Assembly: GCA_900550615.1 (NCBI GenBank)
Contig: URSX01000075.1
Span: 1-8,379 of the forward strand
Source: an uncultured Eubacteriales bacterium
GTDB lineage: Bacteria > Bacillota > Clostridia > Oscillospirales > Oscillospiraceae
DNA: 8,379 nt
Direction: 5' to 3'
This document shows positions 1 through 5,817 of the stretch, in pieces; position 1 is the first letter of the stretch, and each line of letters starts with the position of its first letter. Under the pieces are notes generated by a model. It was not told the origin of the DNA. It did not search any database and worked only from the letters and a program-made list of their open reading frames with translations. A program made the translations under genes and the position numbers.

Positions 1-54
1 TGACGACAACACGATTTCCAGTCGTGCTCGTTATGACCTCTTCGATACCACTGC
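1..54 (-). tRNA. tRNA-Ser(GGA), 5' part only, cut by window edge
   Basis: Read on the minus strand, the 5' end is at position 54. The order is a 7-base acceptor strand (GCAGTGG), TA, a 3-bp D stem (TCG/CGA) around a loop with AAGAGGTCATAA, and then an anticodon arm with stem CACGA/TCGTG (positions 22-26 and 10-14). The 7-base loop CTGGAAA (15-21) puts anticodon GGA at positions 34-36 of the tRNA, which reads UCC/UCU serine codons. The bases after the anticodon arm look like the start of the long variable arm expected in tRNA-Ser. The T arm and the acceptor 3' strand lie outside the window, so acceptor pairing cannot be checked. Confidence 0.88.
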
Positions 55-62
55 ATATTCAT

Positions 63-80
63 TTTGCTGCGAACAGCAAA
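63..80 (-). other. UUCG-capped hairpin in the tRNA-Ser leader
   Basis: On the minus strand TTTGCTG and CAGCAAA form a perfect 7-bp stem around a TTCG loop, a very stable tetraloop sequence. It lies between the -10 box and the mature tRNA 5' end, and begins about where transcription should start. It would form the 5' end of the pre-tRNA, and RNase P would remove it. Its function is unknown; it may stabilise the precursor. Confidence 0.5.
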
Positions 81-84
81 GATA

Positions 85-112
85 ATTATACCAAAATTTT
101 GGAACTTGTCAA
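85..112 (-). promoter_or_regulatory. Promoter of the tRNA-Ser gene
   Basis: On the minus strand there is a perfect -35 box TTGACA (107-112) and a perfect -10 box TATAAT (85-90), separated by 16 bp. The start of transcription should be near position 78, about 25 bases before the tRNA. The spacer holds a perfect 12-bp palindrome, CCAAAATTTTGG (91-102). Confidence 0.85.
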
Positions 113-140
113 TACATAAAACGCAAAAAATGAAAGAAAT

Positions 141-179
141 TACAGGGAGGATACTTCATTCAAAAGCATCCTCCCTGTA
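141..179 (-). terminator. Intrinsic terminator after the small membrane protein gene
   Basis: A perfect 12-bp inverted repeat (141-152 with 168-179, arm TACAGGGAGGAT) surrounds a 15-base loop. On the minus strand the stem is followed by a T-rich stretch (TAATTTCTTTCATTTTTT). On the plus strand no T run follows. It lies 9 bases past the stop of the 188-364 gene and before the tRNA promoter, so it separates the two transcripts. The T tract is interrupted, so termination efficiency is uncertain. Confidence 0.75.
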
Positions 180-187
180 TGCTGCCG

Positions 188-364
188 TCAGTCCATCTTC
201 TTGGCTACTGCCACCATCACAGTGTCCAGTGCGTTACCCATCCGCTGCATGGCTTGGCCTACAGCGGTTTTCCGGCACTTGGGACGGGGGCAGACGATCA
301 GCTCTGCGGTGACACCCACCATGATCCCGGCGGCCATGCCCCACAGAAAAGGACTTTTACACAT
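188..364 (-). CDS. Small single-pass membrane protein, 58 aa, unknown function
   Basis: The ORF begins at an ATG (364) preceded by AGGAGTGAGG (370-379) and ends at TGA (188-190), with the terminator directly after. The protein starts MCKSPFLWGMAAGIMVGVTA. Residues 6-24 form one hydrophobic, glycine/alanine-rich membrane segment. Next come CPRPKCRKTA, with two cysteines and several basic residues, and a C-terminal amphipathic helix (about 35-58). The layout of short N-terminus, glycine-rich membrane helix, Pro/basic break and soluble helix resembles small YtxH-like membrane proteins common in Firmicutes; the resemblance is of layout only. The basic patch after the helix suggests a cytoplasmic C-terminus by the positive-inside rule. 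It stands alone, divergent from the 496 gene. No convincing promoter is visible for it; GATACT at 394-399 could be a weak -10 box. The function is unknown. Confidence 0.75.
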   Translation of the reverse strand: MCKSPFLWGMAAGIMVGVTAELIVCPRPKCRKTAVGQAMQRMGNALDTVMVAVAKKMD

Positions 365-431
365 CGTTACCTCACTCCTTTGTCCACGGGGTTAGTATCT
401 CCCGCTTTGCGGGAAAAAAACGGGTCGGTGG

Positions 432-460
432 TTGCCAAATTTCCCCTGCCGGCGTATAAT
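432..460 (+). promoter_or_regulatory. Promoter of the 496-4288 gene block
   Basis: The -35 box is TTGCCA (432-437) and the -10 box a perfect TATAAT (455-460), with an ideal 17-bp spacer. Transcription should start near 467, leaving a leader of about 29 bases before the ATG at 496. The ribosome binding site is AAGGAG (484-489), 6 bases before the start. Confidence 0.82.
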
Positions 461-495
461 AACAAAAAACGTGAACCAAGGAAAAGGAGTATGCT

Positions 496-1263
496 ATGTC
501 TGTTGCGCGTTTGCAGGAGAGCATCCGCCGGTGCAAGACCCCGGTGGCACTGCTGCTGGATCCCAGGGAGGACCGGCTGGATCAGAAGTTTTTGAAGAAT
601 TTTACCGATATGTACGGCGACTGCCCCATGGCCCACGCCGAGGCTCTGCGCTTTCACGGCAGCCAGACCATCGCCCAGGCGGCAGGAAAGCTGCCGGCGG
701 TGATGCTGCGGGCGGAGCCATATCTCGCCCAGGGGTTTATGGGCATGGACGTGCTGAGCAACCTGGTGAATATGGCCAAAAATCAGGGACTATATACCAT
801 TGTGGACGCACGGTGTGCCGGGACGGAGCCATGGCTGCAGGGGGGCGTCAACGCCGACGCTGTGACCATCCTGCCCTATGGCGGGGCGGAAAGCTGCCGG
901 GCGGCGGAGGATAAGCTGGTCATTGCCGTGCTGCGCACAAAGGAGGCAGGGGTTGCCTCGGTGCAGAATCTCATGGCGGGGGACAGGCAGGTCTTTCTGG
1001 CAGCCGGGGAGCAGATGGCACGGTTCGGCGCCGCCTGCATGATGGAAACGGGCTACAGCCTGGACATCAAGGACCTGCGCAGGCGGATGAAGGACACCTT
1101 CCTGGTGCTCTCCTGCTGCGACGGGGAGAACGCCTACCCGGCCTTTGACGAATTCGGCCGGGGGGCCCTGGTGGCGGACGGAGAGATACAGTATGCGCCG
1201 GATACGGCCGCCGCTATAGATGCGGCGGTGGCAGACATGAAAAAGATCATTCAGGTACTGTGA
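496..1263 (+). CDS. Orotidine-5'-phosphate decarboxylase-like protein, catalytic residues lost
   Basis: This 255-residue protein matches the layout of type-2 (bacterial long-form) OMP decarboxylase, a TIM barrel of pyrimidine synthesis. The N-terminus MSVARLQESIRR...LLDPR matches the usual RLQ..I...GLDP start. Residues 102-110 (IVDARCAGT) fall where the catalytic motif (A)DxKRGDI should be. D121-G130 (DAVTILPYGG) matches the DALTVNPYLG strand, and VLRTKEAGVASVQNL (145-159) matches the VKTSNPSSGE.QDL strand. The family's catalytic residues are gone: the motif lysine is Arg106, the second aspartate is missing, and the strand-2 lysine appears to be Met70. The phosphate-binding loop YGAQGG is replaced by CCDGENAY (207-214), and the late SSRG motif by VADGEI. 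The frame is intact and the gene has a good promoter and ribosome binding site, so it is probably a repurposed fold, not a decaying gene. It should not be called pyrF. The function is unknown. The alignment is from memory. Confidence 0.7.
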   Translation: MSVARLQESIRRCKTPVALLLDPREDRLDQKFLKNFTDMYGDCPMAHAEALRFHGSQTIAQAAGKLPAVMLRAEPYLAQGFMGMDVLSNLVNMAKNQGLYTIVDARCAGTEPWLQGGVNADAVTILPYGGAESCRAAEDKLVIAVLRTKEAGVASVQNLMAGDRQVFLAAGEQMARFGAACMMETGYSLDIKDLRRRMKDTFLVLSCCDGENAYPAFDEFGRGALVADGEIQYAPDTAAAIDAAVADMKKIIQVL

Positions 1264-1274
1264 GGAGAAAAGCT

Positions 1275-2303
1275 ATGACACGGATCTATTTGGTGCGCCA
1301 TGCGGAGGCGGAGGGCAACCTCTACCGCATTGCCCACGGGCACTACAACGGACTCATCACCGCCCGGGGCTACAAGCAGATCGCGGCCCTGCAGCGGCGG
1401 TTTGAGCATATACACATCGACGCGGTTTACAGCAGCGATCTCTTTCGCACCCGCACCACGGCGAAGGCCGTGTATCTGCCCAAGGGGCTGACGCTGCACA
1501 CCGACCCGAATCTGCGGGAGGTGAACATGGGCGTCTGGGAAGGCTGCACCTGGCAGCAGCTGCGCATGGAGGATGAGGAGCGCATCGTGGACTTCAACCG
1601 TCATCTGGATAGATGGCAGGTGCCCGGCGGCGAGACTGCCCGGCAGGTGCTGGATCGGTTTATCCCGACGCTGACAAGGATTGCCCAGGAAAACGACGGT
1701 AAGACAGTGGCGGTGTTCAGCCACGGGGCGGCGCTGCGGATGGTGCTGGGCACTCTGGAGGGCAGGCCCCTCAGTGAGCTGGGCAGCACCCCTCACGGGG
1801 ACAACACGGCCATCTCTCTGCTGGAATATGACGAGGACGGCTTCGCCGTGCTCTATCGGGATGACAACCACCACCTCATTGACGCGCACCTGTCCACCTT
1901 CGCCAAGCAGAAATGGTGGAAGGACGAGCGGATGCTGGAGAGCGACATGTATTATAAGCCCATGACGCCGGAACAGCGGAAGACCCTGGGTATAGGCCCG
2001 GAGGGGGAGACCATCGCCGTGCTGCACGGGGAGGAGCTGGCAGGCGGCGTGCAGCTGCTGCCCCAGAAGGAGCCGGGTGTGGGCTGGATCGGCTACTACG
2101 GGCTGCTGCCCACCTGGCGGGGGCTGAACCGGGGTATTGGGCCCCTGGGGCAGGCGGTGCAGTATTACCGTGCCCGGGGGGCGGAGCACATCCGCCTGCG
2201 GTGCCCGGACGAGAAAACGGAGAGCTTCTTCCGGCACTATGGGTTTGAAAAACAGCCGGATGGGGTGATGGATCTCTACATAGGATACGGAGAGAGGGCA
2301 TGA
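1275..2303 (+). CDS. Histidine phosphatase (phosphoglycerate-mutase-like) fused to a GNAT-like domain
   Basis: The start chosen is the ATG at 1275, 6 bases after GAGGAGA (1262-1268). The in-frame GTG at 1260 would overlap the previous stop and has no spaced ribosome binding site. The 342-residue protein has two parts. Residues 1-200 are a branch-1 histidine phosphatase: RHAEAEGN (8-15) carries the phosphorylated His9, YSSDLFRTRTTA (52-63) supplies the second arginine, LREVNMGVWEG (80-90) the acid Glu82, and FSHGAALR (148-155) the second histidine, His150. All core residues are present, so it should be active on an unknown phospho-substrate. Residues about 225-342 resemble a GNAT acetyltransferase: IGYYGLLPTWRGLNRGIGP (272-290) looks like the strand and acetyl-CoA loop, and FFRHYGFEK (318-326) like the late motif. 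The gene starts 11 bases after the previous stop and overlaps the next gene by ATGA, implying translational coupling. Confidence 0.82.
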   Translation: MTRIYLVRHAEAEGNLYRIAHGHYNGLITARGYKQIAALQRRFEHIHIDAVYSSDLFRTRTTAKAVYLPKGLTLHTDPNLREVNMGVWEGCTWQQLRMEDEERIVDFNRHLDRWQVPGGETARQVLDRFIPTLTRIAQENDGKTVAVFSHGAALRMVLGTLEGRPLSELGSTPHGDNTAISLLEYDEDGFAVLYRDDNHHLIDAHLSTFAKQKWWKDERMLESDMYYKPMTPEQRKTLGIGPEGETIAVLHGEELAGGVQLLPQKEPGVGWIGYYGLLPTWRGLNRGIGPLGQAVQYYRARGAEHIRLRCPDEKTESFFRHYGFEKQPDGVMDLYIGYGERA

Positions 2304-4288
2304 GGGGAACGGAATTTCTGCCGGTGAGCCGGGAGGAAATGCACGATCGGGACTGGTACTACTACGACTTCCTGGTGGTGACGGCGGACGCTTACATCGA
2401 CCATCCCAGCTTCGGCAGCACCCTCATTGCCAGACTTCTGGAGGCGGAGGGCTACCGGGTGGCAGTGCTCGCTCAGCCGGACTGGCACGACTGCACGGCC
2501 TTTGCCCGGATGGGTAAGCCCCGGTACGGCGTGTTCATCGGCGGGGGGAATCTGGACAGCATGGTGGCCCACTACACCGTTGCCAAGCGGCGGCGGGAGA
2601 AGGATCTCTATTCCCCCGGGGGCAAAATGGGCCTGCGGCCCGACCGGCCCACCATTGTGTACGCCAACCGGGCCAGGGAGGCCTTCGGCAGCGGTACGGC
2701 TATCATCATCGGCGGGCTGGAGGCATCCCTGCGGCGCTTTGCCCACTACGACTACTGGGACGACAAGGTGCGCCGGCCCATCCTCTATGACGCGCCGGCA
2801 GATCTGCTGGTATACGGCATGGGGGAGACGGCGACCAAGGAAATCGCACGCAGACTCTCTAAAAAGGTGCCGGTGGGGGACATTACCGACGTCCGGGGGA
2901 CGGCTTTTATTGCCCAGGACGCGGCGAAGTGCATCTACCGACCGGTGATATCGCCCTCTTATGAGGAGGTGCGGGAGGACAAGCGGACCTATGCCAGGGC
3001 CACCAAATTGCAGTACGACGAGAACGACCCCATCCGGGGCCGGGGCGTGGTGCAGCCCTGTGAGGGACGGTTCCTGGTGGTGAACCCGCCCCAGCGGCCT
3101 CTGCCCCGGGAGGAGCTGGACAGGCTCTATGACCTGCCCTTCACCCGGGAGGTACACCCCATGTACACAGAGCCTGTGCCGGCCATTGAGGAGGTGCGGT
3201 TCTCCATCGCCCACAACCGGGGGTGCTTCGGCGGGTGTAATTTCTGCGCGCTGACCTTCCACCAGGGGCGGATGGTCACCTCCCGGAGCATCGAGTCCGT
3301 TCTGCGGGAGGCGGAAATCCTCACGAAGGATCCACAGTTCAAGGGCTATATCCACGATGTGGGCGGCCCCACGGCCAACTTCCGCCACGCCTCCTGCCCC
3401 GGGCAGAAAAAGCACGGGTGCTGCAAAAACCGCAGCTGTCTGGCACCCCAGCCCTGCAGGAATCTGGACGCGGATGAATCGGAGTACACGGAGCTTTTGC
3501 AGAGGCTGCGCAAGCTCCCGGGGATCAAAAAGGTGTTCGTCCGCAGCGGTATACGCTATGACTACATGCTCCAGGACAAGAATCAGGATTTCTTCCGGGA
3601 GCTGGTGGCCCACCACATCAGCGGGCAGCTGAAGGTGGCACCGGAGCACTGTGTTTCCTCAGTGCTGGACTACATGGGCAAGCCCCATTTCGACGTGTTT
3701 GAGAAGTTCTGGCACAAATACCAGAAGCTCAACGAGGCCGACCACAAGCAGCAGTATCTGGTGCCGTATCTCATGTCCTCCCACCCGGGCTGCACTCTTG
3801 CCGACAGCGTGCGCCTGGCGGAGTTTCTGCACAGGACCGGGCACCAGCCGGAGCAGGTACAGGACTTTTACCCTACCCCCGGCACTCTCTCTACCTGCAT
3901 GTACTATACGGGCATTGACCCGCGGGACATGACGGAGGTCTATGTGGCCCGGAGTCCCCACGAGAAGGCATTGCAGCGGGCGCTGCTCCAGTGGGGGCGC
4001 AAGGATCTGCGGCCCCTGGTCATAGAGGCGCTGGAAAAGGCGGAGCGGACAGACCTCATCGGCTATGAGGACAGGTGCCTCATCCGTCCCCAGAAGGGGG
4101 AGAAATATTTCGGCAAAAAGGCGGAGGAGCCGGGGAAAAGGCGCCCGGAGGGGAAGGACAGACCCCGGCGGCCGGAGCGGCCGGAGAGCGCCCCCGGACG
4201 GAGAAGGCGGGAGGATACGCCGGGACAGAAGGGGAAAATGTCCCAGCGGAAGAAGGATGCCTTCGCCAAGCGCCGTAGGGGAAAGTGA
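2300..4288 (+). CDS. ygiQ: YgiQ-family radical SAM protein
   Basis: This 662-residue protein belongs to the YgiQ (UPF0313) radical SAM family. The N-terminal part (about 1-290) carries the family's WYYYDFLVVTADAYIDHPSF start, GVFIGGGNLDSMV and IIGGLEASLRRFAHYDYWD segments. The radical SAM core follows with the Fe-S motif CFGGCNFC, giving Cys309, Cys313 and Cys316. A second cysteine-rich insert (about 365-386, CPGQKKHGCCKNRSC and CRNLD) is also typical of the family and may bind another metal centre. The segment QDFYPTPGTLSTCMYYTGID (near 522) marks the C-terminal family domain. From about residue 606 the protein ends in a strongly basic, Lys/Arg/Pro/Glu-rich disordered tail. The start overlaps the previous stop (ATGA) with GGAGAG 5 bases before it. 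The family's reaction and substrate are not known to me. Confidence 0.92.
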   Translation: MRGTEFLPVSREEMHDRDWYYYDFLVVTADAYIDHPSFGSTLIARLLEAEGYRVAVLAQPDWHDCTAFARMGKPRYGVFIGGGNLDSMVAHYTVAKRRREKDLYSPGGKMGLRPDRPTIVYANRAREAFGSGTAIIIGGLEASLRRFAHYDYWDDKVRRPILYDAPADLLVYGMGETATKEIARRLSKKVPVGDITDVRGTAFIAQDAAKCIYRPVISPSYEEVREDKRTYARATKLQYDENDPIRGRGVVQPCEGRFLVVNPPQRPLPREELDRLYDLPFTREVHPMYTEPVPAIEEVRFSIAHNRGCFGGCNFCALTFHQGRMVTSRSIESVLREAEILTKDPQFKGYIHDVGGPTANFRHASCPGQKKHGCCKNRSCLAPQPCRNLDADESEYTELLQRLRKLPGIKKVFVRSGIRYDYMLQDKNQDFFRELVAHHISGQLKVAPEHCVSSVLDYMGKPHFDVFEKFWHKYQKLNEADHKQQYLVPYLMSSHPGCTLADSVRLAEFLHRTGHQPEQVQDFYPTPGTLSTCMYYTGIDPRDMTEVYVARSPHEKALQRALLQWGRKDLRPLVIEALEKAERTDLIGYEDRCLIRPQKGEKYFGKKAEEPGKRRPEGKDRPRRPERPESAPGRRRREDTPGQKGKMSQRKKDAFAKRRRGK

Positions 4289-4371
4289 CGAAAAAGGAAC
4301 GGATATACGGCAGGGGGATATTCCTGCCTGTGCCGGATGATAGGATATTTTGACGAAACGGAGGAATGACC

Positions 4372-5589
4372 ATGCAGATTCAATTCCCGCTGATCCTGGA
4401 CGGAGCCACCGGTACAGAGCTGCAGAAACGGGGCTTCCTGGGCAACATGAGCGCCGAGCAATGGGTGATGGAGCACCCGCAGGTCATCACGGAGATACAG
4501 AAGGGCTATGTGCGCGCCGGGAGCGGAGTGCTGTATGCCCCTACCTTCGGCGGAAACCGCAGAAAGCTGGAGGAGCACGGCATCTTCAACAAAACGGCGG
4601 AGTGTAACCGCCGTCTGGCGGAGCTGTCGAAAAAGGCGGCGGAGGGAAAGGCCTTTGTGGCGGGGGATATGTCGCCGACGGGGCTGTTTCTGGCGCCGCT
4701 GGGGGAGGCATCCTTTCGGGAACTGGTGGACATTTACGCCGAGCAGGTGGAAGGGCTGGAGCAGGCAGGCGTTGACCTGTATGTGATCGAGACGATGATG
4801 ACCCTGTCCGACGCGAGGGCGGCGGTGCTGGCGGTGCGAAGCGTCAGTGATAAGCCCATTTTTGTGACCTTCACCTGCGACGAAAAGGGAAGGAGCATCT
4901 CCGGGACAGACATAACGGCGGCGCTGACGGTGCTGCAGGGTATGGGCATCGACGCGTTCGGACTGAACTGCTCGGCGGGGCCGAAGGAGATGCTGCCGCA
5001 GCTGAAAAGACTGCGGGAGTATGCACGGGTGCCCCTTATTGCAAAGCCCAACGCGGGGATGCCGCAGATCATCAACGGCAAGGCGGTCTACCACTGCCCA
5101 CCGGAGGAGTTTGTGGCACAGGTGCCGGAATTTTTGCAGGCGGGAGTGGCCGTGTTCGGCGGCTGCTGCGGAACCGATGCGGGGCACATCGCGGCATTGC
5201 ACCAGGCGCTGGAGGGGGCTGAGATCATACCACCGGCACCGAAACACGCAGACCTGCTGCCGGCAGCCACGGAAAAGGAGACGTGCTATCTGCCTGCCGA
5301 CGCCAGATGTGGACAGGTGCTGACGGTGACGGAGGATCTGGAGGACGACCTGGCCGAGACAATGGAGGATGCGGCCCCCATGGCGGCGGTGCGCCTGAAC
5401 TCACTGGAGGATGTGGAGGCTCTGGCAGACTGCCAATACATGATCTGCAAGCCCCTGTGCCTGGTGTGTGAGGAGGCGGAGATATTGGAGGCGGCTCTGC
5501 GGGTCTATCAGGGCCGGGCACTGTATGAGGGAGGGATCCCGCAGACGGAGCTGGCGGCGCTGAGCAGAAAGTACGGCGTGATTTATTAA
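4372..5589 (+). CDS. Homocysteine S-methyltransferase family protein with MetH pterin-domain stub
   Basis: GGAGG (4360-4364) lies 7 bases before the ATG at 4372 but only 1 base before the ATG at 4366, so the later start is preferred; it gives 405 residues. Residues 1-280 are the homocysteine S-methyltransferase barrel: LDGATGTELQKRG near the start, FGGNRRKL (about 59-66), and the zinc ligands Cys200 (GLNCS) and Cys265/Cys266 (GGCCGT). It should activate homocysteine for methyl transfer to methionine. Residues 281-335 are an acidic linker. Residues about 345-405, including KPLCLVC and LEAALRVYQGRALYEGG, resemble a strand-helix-strand piece of the MetH pterin-binding domain (compare DSS..EALEAALRVYNGK). 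The rest of that domain and the cobalamin domain are absent. The methyl donor cannot be told from the sequence. An 83-base gap separates it from ygiQ; it has weak inverted repeats but no clear promoter, terminator or riboswitch. Confidence 0.85.
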   Translation: MQIQFPLILDGATGTELQKRGFLGNMSAEQWVMEHPQVITEIQKGYVRAGSGVLYAPTFGGNRRKLEEHGIFNKTAECNRRLAELSKKAAEGKAFVAGDMSPTGLFLAPLGEASFRELVDIYAEQVEGLEQAGVDLYVIETMMTLSDARAAVLAVRSVSDKPIFVTFTCDEKGRSISGTDITAALTVLQGMGIDAFGLNCSAGPKEMLPQLKRLREYARVPLIAKPNAGMPQIINGKAVYHCPPEEFVAQVPEFLQAGVAVFGGCCGTDAGHIAALHQALEGAEIIPPAPKHADLLPAATEKETCYLPADARCGQVLTVTEDLEDDLAETMEDAAPMAAVRLNSLEDVEALADCQYMICKPLCLVCEEAEILEAALRVYQGRALYEGGIPQTELAALSRKYGVIY

Positions 5590-5675
5590 GAGGAGATATC
5601 CAGGATCCTGCCGATAAGAAAAAAGTATGGCAGCAGCCACATTTTTCCCTGCCAAAGGCAGCAGGGTCGGAGGGC

Positions 5676-5704
5676 ATGACATGCAGGCGGCGCTATGCTA
5701 TAAT
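5676..5704 (+). promoter_or_regulatory. Strong extended -10 promoter before the MATE remnant
   Basis: ATGACA (5676-5681, one mismatch to the -35 consensus), a 17-bp spacer and a perfect TATAAT (5699-5704), with TGC before it (extended -10). Transcription should start near 5711, inside the 10-bp palindrome AGCGATCGCT (5709-5718). It lies 86 bases after the stop of the methyltransferase gene. The bases between (5590-5675) hold two short hairpins (for example CTGCC/GGCAG at 5649-5661) without T runs, and no gene. Confidence 0.8.
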
Positions 5705-5729
5705 ACGCAGCGATCGCTCGGAGGGCAAG

Positions 5730-5756
5730 TTGCTCGGAGAAACAACAGCCGGATAA
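5730..5756 (+). CDS. Possible 8-codon leader ORF of an attenuator
   Basis: A TTG codon (5730-5732) lies 5 bases after GGAGG (5720-5724) and opens a short frame reading MLGETTAG, closed by TAA (5754-5756). The stop sits inside the left arm of the terminator stem (5747-5757). A ribosome stalled on the last codons would cover that arm and block the hairpin, as in leader-peptide attenuators of antibiotic resistance genes. The start is TTG and the frame is very short, so chance is a real alternative. Confidence 0.3.
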   Translation: MLGETTAG

Positions 5757-5795
5757 GAGACAGACTGAGATGCCTGTTTCTTATCCGGCTTTTTT
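5747..5795 (+). terminator. Intrinsic terminator in the MATE leader (attenuator-like)
   Basis: A 17-bp stem with one G-U pair joins 5747-5763 (AGCCGGATAAGAGACAG) to 5774-5790 around a 10-base loop. Six T's follow (5790-5795). It lies between the promoter at 5676-5704 and the ribosome binding site AGGAGGA (5804-5810) of the MATE gene. Transcripts would stop after about 85 bases unless the stem is prevented from forming. The possible outcomes are an attenuated leader or a short stand-alone RNA. No known riboswitch class was recognised in the roughly 35 bases before the stem. Confidence 0.85.
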
Positions 5796-5817
5796 CATGG
5801 ATCAGGAGGAATGCAAA

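Noticed and set aside
400..414. Hairpin TCCCGC-TTT-GCGGGA next to a run of A's, as a terminator
   Set aside because: No T run follows it on either strand; on the minus strand the T run comes before the stem. It may be an operator or chance.
1260..1274. GTG at 1260 as the phosphatase start
   Set aside because: It would put five residues before the usual MTRIYLVRHAE start and lacks a spaced ribosome binding site; the ATG at 1275 has one.
4289..4371. S-adenosylmethionine or cobalamin riboswitch before the methyltransferase gene
   Set aside because: The gap is only 83 bases, with a 6-bp inverted repeat (GGCAGG/CCTGCC) and no recognisable riboswitch core or terminator.
1251..5247. Long open frames on the minus strand opposite the central genes (up to about 450 codons)
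   Set aside because: They lie antisense to clearly recognised proteins, have low-complexity Pro/Arg/His-rich translations without family motifs, and arise easily in GC-rich DNA.
5590..5675. Hairpins after the methyltransferase gene, as its terminator
   Set aside because: The stems are short and none is followed by a T run.
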